Shown here piece by piece: positions 12,701 through 24,700 of a DNA stretch of 64,000 nucleotides. Within the stretch, counting starts at the first letter, position 1, and every line of letters starts with the position of its first letter. Position numbers and translations under genes: made by a program. The notes under the pieces are model-generated. The model had not been told where the DNA came from. It saw nothing but the letters and a program-made list of their open reading frames with translations, and ran no database searches. This DNA comes from Omphiscola glabra (Eukaryota > Mollusca > Gastropoda > Lymnaeidae), in contig OZ024798.1 of NCBI GenBank assembly GCA_964017045.1, forward strand, positions 7,833,793 through 7,897,792. Direction: 5' to 3'.

Positions 12701-15700
12701 TATTAGCGGAAAGATGAATTTGGAAACTTTAAGTACGGTAACTTAGCTGGTCATGGTAAAAAGTCCATACACACCAACGAGGCTGGTTTAAATAAATTAG
12801 ATATGTGAGCACCACTGAGCTTTAGAGGATAATGATAATAACACAATAGTTAACAAGATAACATCAGGGGTGCTAAGGGTGTTGCAAATGATTTGAGGAA
12901 AATGTGAACCAGTTGAAACAAAATAGGCAGTCTATCCAGGTGGGGGCAGTATGTCCATGCAGTATTTTTTAACCAAAATCAAGACTAAAACCTGGTATTC
13001 AGTGATCCGAATCCGAGTAGCGTCAATTCCAGGAGTAGAAAGCAGGATAAAAGCTGTGTTTGTAGTTAGTGCACTTAAGTCAGGGATAAATTATGAGAGA
13101 CAGTACGTACGATTCTTGCAAGTATTTTTATTTCTTAAAAGATAAAGCCAAAATGGCAAGTAAAAAAAAATGGAAAGTTGCAGATGAGAAACATGCTTTT
13201 AACACTTCACTGGAACTGAAATTTTTGATTTCATTGTTTAATGAAAAGCCAGTATGTTTGATAACACTTTTATTTCTGTTATGAAAAAGGCTAATTTGCA
13301 GAGACACCACAAGTCAGTGCATGCAGATTTTGAGAAAGATTATCCATTTGGAACAAAGTTAAAAGACGACAAAGTTATTTCTTTAAAAGAGAACCTGAAT
13401 GGCAGGCGAAATGTTTTTCATCAGATTATGACCTCAAGCAACTGTGCCACTGAAGCATCTTTGAATATTTGCTGAATTAAAAATATTAGCTCCGCAGCAA
13501 AAACTAAATTTAGGTTGTGAAACTGTTACAAGAATGTACAGATATATTATTTGCTGAAGTATGAAGAATAAATATTTTTAAAAATATTTGATCTTTAGCT
13601 TTCTCACTACACTGTAGTAAGACGTGCTGAAAGTATGTCTGGGGACATATTTGTCTGGGGACATATTTGAGCATTTACTTCATGACTTGAAAAACCAGTG
13701 TCGGTTTGCATTGGATGAATCATGTGATTTCACTGACATAGTACAAGTTAATGTTTGGGTAAGATTTGTATTGATTTGAAGAAGCTTATTTCCTTTACAG
13801 ATGATGCTCCTGCAATGGTGGAAGGAGAGTTGGCCATACTGTAAATTGGTTTGCTGATGGCTATTAAGGATTTTCCATACATTTAAATGTATCATTGTAT
13901 AATTTACCAGCTATCTCTTTGCTAAAAGCTGCAAAATGATGCTGGTACTGAAAAATGTCAATGTCAAGAGTAGTTAAATGAAAATTATTAATTTCATTCG
14001 CACTAATCCATTAAATTACAGGCAGTAAAAGACTTTGTTAGAAGAATATGAACAAAATTTTGCAGATTTTGTTCTTTATACTGATGTTTATTGGCTGAGC
14101 AAAGGGAAAGTCCTGGCAAGATACTGGGATCTAAGTGAAGAAATGAAACTGTTTCTCAGGTCCAAAGCAAAGGGCGATTTATATGGAAATGCCTGAGTTT
14201 ATTGTAAGGCTAGCATTTCTAATGACATTACAAGTCACCTTAATAAATTAAACTATAAATTTGTGTTTTAGAAACAAACAGCTGAAATTCTTCATTACTC
14301 AACTGAATCAGTCAAATTCTGCAAAGGCTGCACAACACTTCTCTGGTCACAAGTGTGATTCAATCTATTGTTAAAAAAGTTGAAGTTAGATTTCTCAGAT
14401 CATTTTAAAAGTTATTCGCAGCCTTACTCATGTTTTACTTTTTGTTGAAAATCCCTTTACTTGTGATATCTACATTGTAGCCACGAAGATAGCATTATGA
14501 GGAGCAGCTTGAAATCATTGAAATTCAGCATAACATGGCTTTTCCTAAAGAACAAGAATGCCTCGCCAACTGAATTCTGGATGACCTATGTTTCTTCAGA
14601 TGAGTTCCACAACTATGGAAATGTTGTAAAAAGATATTGACGATGTTTGGAGGCACCAACGACTGTAAAGTTAGATAATCTGTAATGACCAACATCAAGT
14701 GCAAAATGAAACGCTTTGAACGAGGAACATTTCGGAAACCTTATAAGTGCAGCAGTTAGTGAATAACAGCCGCAAATTAACAATATTGCAAAGTCAAAGC
14801 CAAATATGGCATTAAAGATGTTGAGATGATACTGCTAATGGATATTTATGGATTCTTTACGCATAAGGTTAGAAGCATCAATAAATTGAATAATTTTTTA
14901 AAACTTTTTTTTTTTTTTTTAATTCTTTTGAGGTGTCATGTGCGACCCTTGGCTTTGCAGGGGAAAAAAATTTGGCCCCCTGGGTCAAAAAGGTTGGATA
15001 GCACTGGCCTAGAGCATTTAATGAAATACGACATTTCAATTGTTTTCTCCTTACAGAACCTCTTACCCTAATTGCTTTTGAAATCCCATTGGCAGATTTT
15101 CTAGTAGTTGGTATAAATATTGGAACTGGGATAGGAACAGGAAATGGAACTATTTTAGGAGTAGGGGCTGTGTACATGAGAGTAGGCATTGGTATGTAAA
15201 TAGGAACTGGAATGGGAATAAGCACTTGCTTGGGCTGAACTTCATCTGAGAAAGACACAAAAATCATATATTTATGTAATATACCAAATTATTTTAATGA
15301 ATTATTAATAGATGCAAGATATTAATTTATTGGATAATTTGGTGCCCAACTTTTAATCTTAAGAAAAATGCATTATTCTTATTTACCACATGAAGAGTTC
15401 ATTTTTTTAAAAATATGATTAACATTTAGATATTTGTTTAAAAATTCCTAAGTAGATGTATTAAAATAAGTAAAATTCACAAAAAACCTGCCAGGGGCAA
15501 TTACTTCATATGGTAAAATACATATAGTGCAAATAATGACCTGTTTGAGTTTCCTTAGTTTGTGAATGGGGCCTGCAAGATGTGGCTTTTGTCTGTGTGA
15601 ATGGCCTACATTGTAAAGACTTGTTCTTTGCTGTCTTAGGAGTTGGAGTTTGTATTAATATTTGATGCTTTCCATCCCCACTTGGCACCATGTTATTGGT

Positions 15701-18700
15701 CTGCAACACAATATATTTTTAACACTTTAAATCAATAGATTGATAAGAATTTTTTTTAAATTAGTTAAATTAAAACTTTTTGGTAAAAGAATCTGCACAA
15801 AAAATTAGAATCTTATAATAGCCAAATGTTAACATTTTTCAATCAGATCAAACCCTAGAATGCACCTCAGAAAAGATGGCAGCTGTGTGAGACATCGCAG
15901 TGAGATCTCTACACATTTTCTTGATTTTGGAATGTTTTTCTCAAATTTTATGCATGGAAAGTGTACCCGAAAGTCTCCTGGGCGCATGAATATAATTTAG
16001 TTTTCGAAAATAACTAAGAATTGGTGGACCTATTCTGTGTTTTTCTATTTTATATCATAATTCATATAAACAAAAATAGTCAACAAAATTAAGAAATACT
16101 TCCGGTTCACGAGTCGCTTGATATGCAGCAGTGAAATATCTCCACATTTTCTCCTGTTTGGAATGTTTATCTCAAATTTTTATTCCTGCACTTTGTTTAA
16201 TAAAAAAGAAAACTGCAAGAGTTTTTCGTGGGGAAGAAGGGATCTGGAGACTCAACACCCACAAAGATAGTGCATCAAAATACTGGCGATGTTACCATTG
16301 GACTCATTAATGCGCCGTCATCTGTCTCTCCATGTTCAGAGTTCACGTGCGCCTAACTGGCAGCAGTGAGACCTCTCGAACATTTTCGCACATCGGAGCG
16401 CCGAGAGCATGCTATCATAGCATGGAAATTAGCGCTATATAAGTACTCCAATCAATCAATAATACCAGTAATAAAAGTTTTTTCCAATATATCATTAATT
16501 GTACTAGTATTCATAGTGTGAATGGCAGTATCTAGATGCCACAATAAGACAAAATCAAATGAACAACGCAAAGATATGTTAGACCTGTTTACCCTTAAAC
16601 TCCTAAAATCGTACAATATCGTCTCAAAATCGTACAATATACAGTAACTTAATAGTAAATAAATAAAAATACAACCTACATTATTATTATTATTATTATT
16701 ATATGTTGTCTTATATAGCGCGGTACCCCAGCCTAGGGCTAGGCTCACCGGGCTGTACATAAAAATATTAGCAAAAGAAACATAATCGTGACAATAAAAT
16801 AAAATACATTTATGTAATAAAGAACAGCTGTATAGAGACAAAACAAAAACAAATGCATATTCACCCCACCCACCCCAGAACTTTTACATGTGAAGCCATT
16901 GACGTCGGCCAGCAGCATCGTTTATCGGTCAGATTTGGGGAATCAGTCTGGGTAATAGAGGATAAAGAGATGTGTTTTGAGTGCAGTTTTGAATTATGTC
17001 TATGATACCTACTCGTATAGCGTGTTCAGTGGAATCGAGTTAAGCTGGCGTGAAAAAATTAAAAGCGCCGTAAGAGATAATTATGTCATAAAATTAGGCC
17101 ATACAATGCAAACAAACGCAAAGAGGGTCCATCTAAATAGCATGTACTGGTACCCATAAAATTCAAATTATGTAACCCCCTCCCCTTGTTGAACGGGTAC
17201 ATTTTTACGCCCCTTCCCCCCAATAACAATAATAAAAAATTAACAAAATCCATTATATATTATGATGTTACTATTGTTACAGTAAATAAAATGTGACACA
17301 GGTTTTCACCCCAAGTGATTCGGCCAGCCCAGGCTCGAAAATCGTCTTTAGAAAGGAACTTATTTCGAAGCGTAATTGTAAGAATTTCACACAGGGAGCC
17401 TGGTGAAAACCTAATAAGGCATAGGCGCCGGCAAACGAAAATTTTAGAACCACTGGCGTAGCCTAACAAAATATATGTCACACGCGCGCTGAACATTCGG
17501 TGGACTAAACATTACTGTAATTTCTCTACTACTAAAGTATAGCTAGCGAGTTCATTTGTGAAAATACAACTTGACAACATCACATTATTAAGGATATAAA
17601 AAATCACCCGGTCTCTGAAAAATCGTAGTTTTGGCAGGTCTCGGCGTACAATCGTAAAAAACATCTAAAAATCGTACATTGTACGCCAAAATCGTAACAC
17701 ATATATCTCGTCATTTAAAAGAGAATAATTAAACTCAATTTTCAATATTTTTAGAGAGGGTTAAATTAAAGGAACAGAACATTAATGGTGGACTTTTCAA
17801 TCTTGTGTACATAAATTAAATTTGAGATTTAAATTGAAATATAAATAAACTAATATACCGTATTGGAAGGACCTGGAGCAGACATTAAGAGTGAATAACT
17901 TGCTGGAGACTGGATGTTAACAGGCTGCTGTTTTTCACCTGAAAAAATAATTTAAAATTGTTTTGTTTTAACTTGTTGTAATAGTCTCCTAACAGAATAA
18001 CAATATGTATTTTTTTTTTTCTTCTGGGAAAATTGTCATAGTTTCAGCATAGTTATATCAATCATTATATTTACTGTCTGTGTTTTTAGTTTTATTTACT
18101 GAAAATGAATATGTACAAAGTTATCAAAACACATTTCTATTACTTTAGATCAATAAAAAAAAAACATTATTCATGTATTATTAGGAGTACATGATATATC
18201 ATAACAAAGAAGTTATGATTATTAAAATGTCTACAAATGCTTAAATTTTGAAGTTTTTCATATCTGACATAACTATGCATATATAACACAAATGTACAAA
18301 CATTTTCAAAAAAGTACATTTTCTATATCCAGATCAAATGAGACATTAGGATCAATGAAATAAAATAATTTGATCAAACTGAATCTTGATGATTAACTGT
18401 CTCGTTGTACTGATTATTGCTATGTTTTATGTAATGTTCTTTGGTCTGAATTCTTAAAAAAATTTTAACACAAAACAAAATTCACTTACCACCTAGAGTC
18501 GCCAAAGATACCACATTTGAAATTACTGGAAAAGATGATTCCTGCTGTGTTGTGCCTATAGAAAAAAATTTGCTATATTATTATGCTCTTATTATAATTT
18601 ATCCAACATAAGTTATGGTCATAAGATAACATCAAAATATCACATCAAGGGTTAAAGGGATCCTGTTTCCATCTTATCTATAGACAAAAACTTTAAGTGG

Positions 18701-21700
18701 AACAAGGAATATACAAATAGGGTGTTTTGAATGATCATAAGCATATAATTTCACAAACCAAGCTACTTGAGACAGCGGCTAGTGTAAGGGAAAAAGTTGT
18801 AATGTTGAGCTTTGCACCTTACTGGAGCATGGACACTAAAAGGTTGATCCAAAAATTGAAACCTGAGCCTATATTGTGGTCAGTTTTAAAGAAACCGTTT
18901 CAAGCCTCAAGCAAGAATAATTTCAAGATAAGGTTGCAACTGAAGATTTATTGATTGTGATCACATCAAGCCATTCATTTTAAAAATGGTTATAGTCAAA
19001 CTCAGGTAAATGCTGTACTTTTTGCAAAAACTAGGAAGTTAAAAAGATCTTAGCTATGGCAGTTTAGTTTATTCTTTAGCACCAACCATAAGCGTTATTA
19101 CAGAATTAAGTTTTGTTTTCCTCTCCTTTTTTCTTTTTGACCCCCCTCCCCCACAGTTGTTAAATTTCAATTAAGGTACACATAAATCTGCCTCCTTTTA
19201 TCCCACTTACATAAGTCCTGTAAAACATGGCTTAATGGCCTTTAAAAAAACAGAAATTGAATTTAAAAAATTTCAATTGGAAATGCCTTGTTTGTAAGTT
19301 TGGTAGATAATTGTAATCGTACAATCTAATCAATATATAACAGCTTATAATTATTTTAAATTGTGTCCTGGGAGTACTTTTATTGCCTTAATAGCAGTAA
19401 ATGATATTTACGTCTCTTTCTGCTGCTCGTTATTGAATCAAGCTTTAAAGTTTTATCTTGCATTTCTTATATTGCTTGTCTGCTAATTGTTCATTAATTT
19501 ATTATTCAGAGTTGAACTGATTTTAAAATTGTGTTATTCACACAAATAAACTTGTGGTAGCATTTCATAATGTATTATTAACTATTATTCAGTTTTATGG
19601 CATTATTCATAAGGTGTAGAGCAAACCATAACAGATACAAACAGATGTTTATTACTCTTATATATAATTGAACTGTTATGCCATTGTAACAAAAGGATTG
19701 TCTACAACAATACCAAAAACAAAAGTCATATAACAAACCTTGCCGAGCACGTGACCTCCCACTTTTAGGTCCTGGAGTAGATTTTTGCAGTGGCTGTGCA
19801 AGCTGTTGCTGTGCACCTGACATTACAGGTGACTGTTGCACAAAAGATGATGAATTATGTTTAGCTGCAAACTGAGATTGAAATGTCATAACACACACAT
19901 AGGAACAAAAATTGCGAACTGATGCATCACTCATGGTTAGATGATATTGAGCAGGAACAACCTGAAAGAAAAAGAAGCAATCAGTTCAAATTATAGCCTT
20001 TAAATCCTCATTAAATGTGAAACAATGTTAATTAATATGAACCTTAATTTTTTTTTTTAACACTTCAGTAGATACATACCTTTCGACACTGGTCACAGGT
20101 AATGGCCTGATTTGACTTTGCTTGCAGATTGACACGATAAAGAGATAGGCAGGTCAAAGAACAGAACATTTGAAATTTGTTATCTGAATCCAGTCTTTCT
20201 ATCATGTCAAAGTTCAACTTCTTTGTTGTGCACCAACTACAAGGAACTACTTTGCTGTTGATTCTTCTGAAATCATTCACACACTCATCACTGCAAAAGC
20301 GCTTCATCGTTCCCTCGAACTGGACAAAGTGAGCTTGTACCTCTTCTGCCATGCAAAGCTTTTTACAACGGTCACATTTGTTTAAATCAATTTTATTCAT
20401 GTATTGAAATGCAGACAAGCAGAGGTCACTACAGAGTCTATGCACTTCACCTCTATGTTTAAAACTATATTTTGTGATATATTGCTTTTCGCATACTGTG
20501 CAGGACTCTTGAGAAGCATTGTTTTGAATACTAAGAAATTCAATAGCATTGACTTGCTCCTCCATCTTTTTAAAACACCCCTGAGTACAAAATTCTTTCA
20601 TTTGCCCATGTGAGCCAATCATTGCTTTGAATGATCCCGGCATTGCTGCAATATCCCTCTGGCAGAAGGCACAGAGCCTGAGTTTTTTCTTGAACTCAGT
20701 GACACATCTAGGTTTACAAAATGGGCGCATGTCATTGCCTATCTTAAGGCAGAAGGTGGCCCGCATGTCTAATGGAATATATGCATGACAAAATGAACAT
20801 GAGGTATTTAAGTTGGCTTGAAACTTTCCAAGGCAAGTCTCTCCACAAAAATCAAGCCCTTTCCAGTTGCAGAAGGTACTTTGTGTATTGACATTCATAA
20901 GCTGACATACACTACAGGTCTTGTAAGATGGTGCTTTGCTTGCACTGTCAAGTTGTGTTACAGGAAATGTAGAATTCTTTGCAGATTCTTTTTTGGATAC
21001 AGTTGATTCTTTATTCTTTAAGAAAGAACTTGGGCTCTTGCGAAACTGCTTGAAACAGACATCATCACACAAATGCTTTATGTCACCGTTTCTGACAATA
21101 TTGTATTTGCATCTGCACATCTGCAAATTAACAAAAAATGTAATTCAAATTATTTTCTTAAGTGAGAAAATTTGAACTAGTTTTATGGAATAGCTTTGAT
21201 AGTCAGGTTATGAATTTACTGTACAAAACTTAAATGTGTCCTATGCTAAACCTATTGTTCCTCTGTCTTTGTAAAAAATGACTTGGTATAAGGAGATTAC
21301 AGATTTGGGTCTTACAGCACTGAAAAACTTTATGTGTTATAAATGCAGACCTCTTTACCCTCAAAACTCCTAAAATTGTAAAATACAGTATCTTAATAGT
21401 AAATAAATCCCTCTTAAAGGGAGTCTGACGCTTTCCCGTGATGGGTGGGGGAAGATATTAGGACGTAAATTTATCATCCCAACTCCTAGGAAAGTGGATC
21501 GTGTGCACTGCGTGTATGCGCAGTGTTGGACCGACTGGGTGTCTTTGGGTTGGGGCGGCCTCCAGCAGAAACCCAGATCAAGCGGACTCGGGTAGGGGCC
21601 GTCCTGGCAAAGGGACATCTCCAACATGCCGTCGATTTTTGGGCTTGGTGGGGTGCTTTGGGGAGGGCCTAAGGAGCAATAAGCTCGATGGCCCGCTGAT

Positions 21701-24700
21701 GCCATAACCTAATGTGACATTTCAATAGTAAATAAATGAAAATACAGTATATACAATGTACGGCATACAATGACTGCTCGCATTACTGAAGCAAGGAAAC
21801 GCGTGGAGGGGCCATCTAGAACATACGCAAACAAATTTTCCAACCCCCCTCCCCCTGTTGCACGCATATTTTTTTATGACCACCCCCCCGTGTACGTTAC
21901 AGTGCGATTTCAGCCCCCCCCCCCCCCCCCCCCCCACAAACAAGAAACAACCAACAAAATCAATTAATCTTTATATATTTATGATTTTACTGTAACGTAA
22001 ACAGAATGTGACATGGATTTTCACAACGGGTGATTCGGCTAGCCCTGTGGTTCCCAGAATATACGCCGCATCACCCTGGGTGCTCGTTGCAAAGAACAAC
22101 AGGTGCCAAAATCAGGGTGTCAAAATCGTCTTTAGAGAGGATCTCAAAAGTGAATTAAACTTTAAAATCCTATTTAAATTTACTTCACAATAAATAGTCC
22201 TTTCAATGGTCCACCGAGGCAGGGTGGCACATTTTTCTATATAGATGGCTGTGGCTTCCTCACAGGGGCATTGCAAAATAGGACAAAATTTTTATTATTT
22301 TATTTCCACTTTTAATCTATTGTGACAACTTTTGGTCATTGTGCCAACAGTAACCCACTTGAGTAACTACTGCTTGCAGTTACTAGATGGCGCTAGTGAC
22401 CTACATACATGTTATATTTATTTTTCCCCAACCCTTTATTTTATTTTGTTTAATTATTTTTCATAGTGTACTTGTTATAATTTCACACAGTGAACCTGGT
22501 GAAAACCTAAATTGGGCATAGGTGCCAGGAAACAAAAATTGTAGAACCACTGGCATAGCCCAAGAAAATATCCGTCCCACACACAATGAGCATACGGTGG
22601 ACTAAATATTATTGTAATTTATATCTCTACCACTGAGTATTATCTGAGTATAGCTAGCAAGTTTGTTAAAATACATGGAAACATCACAATGATAATTCCT
22701 ACTAAACATTGGGTGATATTTTACAGCATTCGAGATATAAATAAGCTATTTTTGGACTTTCAGAGTTTCGGGATGAATATTGTAGAACAGTGCTGTCCAA
22801 CCCTGGTTTTAAATGGCCCACCAGGGCTTGAGACATTTTTATCATTTGTTTCAAAAATAAACATCTTAAATTTTGATGAAAAAAAACAAAACAAAAAAAC
22901 AAAAACAAAAAACGCATTTAGTGATTCAGTATTTTTGGGAAATCTCACAACAGTACAGCAAAATCAGTGGTATTCAAATAAATAATGACTGTGGCAAAAG
23001 GAGAGTGATGCTTCCCAGGTAACAGTAATTTATGCTCAGCGCGGCAGCAGATGAACAATGTGGGAACGAGGGATGACGAGAAATCGTATACTAACTTCTT
23101 CGTCTCTCTGCTGCTTACTTCGACCGGTCATTAAAAAAAAGTTGAGCGGGGCTAGTCGTGGTGTTCAGGTATAATTACTAACGGCGTCACTAACAGAGTG
23201 AAGAATTTGGAAACAACCTAAAGTACGGTAAGTTGATGCGTAGCTAGCTGGTCATCGTAAAATGTCCATGCACACCAAAGGGACTGGTTTAGTTGTACTA
23301 AATATGTCAGCACCCGAGTTAAAATGTCAAGGCTTAATGGTGTATGATGAAAAAGACAGGATGAGATCTGGGGCACTGAAGGTGTCACAAATGACTTGGG
23401 GGTGGGGGGGATTTTGTGAGCCAGTTGAATTGTAATAGGCAGGCTGTCGGGGGGAGGGGGGTTTGTCCATCCTGCACTTGTAAGTTCAAGTCAAAGCCAA
23501 ATATGGCATTTAAGATGTGCTACAGTTTTTATTCGTTGAGATGACATTGTTAACGGATAGAGAATTTTAATACATAAGGTAAGGAGCATTAAAAAATTGA
23601 ATAATATTTTTTTTAAAGAATTTTGCGGCCTTCAGCTTCATGAAAAAAAATGAATTGTGCGTTCAGTCGCCAGAAACGACTAGTCTAAATATTACTGTTG
23701 ACGCTAGTTCACTGTGATACACAAAGCAACAATAAGACAATCATCACCATCAATATGATATGTTGCGGTGATATTTTTATAGCCTTGACACTCCCACCAA
23801 TCCCACTACCCATGCGTCTCGTATGCCACAAATCTCCTTAATCAGCAACCCCCACCCCCCACTTTCAGTGCGAACGTAATATAATGAAAGATGGTCCCAA
23901 CTTTAAAGAAATTACAACCAATCGTTTTTCTCGGTTCATTCACTGTCAGATTTGATTAGAGAGGGTTAAAACCTCAACAACATTTATTTATTTTGCTTTT
24001 ATTTGGAAAAAATTACGCAAATACTTTTCTCACCGGGTCTCTGAAAATTGTGGTTTTGGCGGGACACAGCTTACAATTGTAAAAGACATCTAAAAATCTT
24101 AAATTGTACGCCTAAACCGTAAGAGTGAACAGGTCTGTAAGAGTAAACAGGTGTGTAAATGCTAATTTAAAGTCAATGCAAACATAAAAATACTTACAGC
24201 TCATATTTTGCTTTGATAAGCATATGCTCTTGCTTTCTCTTACCTTTTGACAAACAATGCAAGCCTGAATTTTTGATTTGCTTTGTTTCGATTTAGTTGA
24301 ATCTACCTTGCTATTTGCTGTAAAATGAAAATATAAATGATCCTGTTATTTAAACATAAAATATTGCTGCTGCATTGTTTTCAAAGGTAGAATTACAAAA
24401 TTTATTAAAAATGCAACCTTTAGGACAGTCTATCCAACTGAAGAACCTGAGGTTGTTGTCCCTGTTATTGTTTTTACGGAGAGAGCAGAAAAACAAATTA
24501 AGATTTACATTGAAAGTTTCTGCTACACAACTGATGGCCTGATCAGCAGAGAGTTACAAATGAAGTTTGCTGCAGTATAACTCATATCAGCATTTTTGTC
24601 TGATTGAATACTCACTTTTAAAGGTAAGACTGTTTCTTTGCTACAACTGATCTTAACCCACTTAATTTAGTGGAAATAGTAGGAAAAAAACTATATTAGC

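Larger units (their letters stand above)
12323..15006 (+). mobile_element. Full-length hAT transposon (2684 bp) with exact 8-bp target duplication
   Basis: The left end is CAGTGCTGTCCAACC; the right end reverse-complements to CAGTGCTATCCAACC (14 of 15 identical). The flanks GCCTAGAG (12315-12322) and GCCTAGAG (15007-15014) are identical: an 8-bp duplication, the hAT signature. A decayed transposase gene lies inside. The element sits in a ZMYM intron between exons ending at 12134 and 15067. A deletion-bearing relative is at 22788-23660. Confidence 0.93.
21346..24137. mobile_element. Family A element, copy 2, with nested insertions
   Basis: Ends CAGACCTCTTTACCCTC and CGTAAGAGTGAACAGGTCTG are inverted. 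The body aligns with copy 1 (for example ATGTGACATGGATTTTCAC against ATGTGACACAGGTTTTCAC). It contains a GC-rich insert (21409-21723) and a hAT derivative (22788-23660). It lies in a ZMYM intron. No clear target duplication. Confidence 0.7.

Noticed and set aside
13128..13310. Minus-strand open frame of 60 codons
   Set aside because: Antisense shadow of the hAT transposase remnant.
21370..21705. 111-codon minus frame with Pro/Ser-rich translation
   Set aside because: Lies within the GC-rich 315-bp insert, where stops are rare because of composition; no similarity or splice context.
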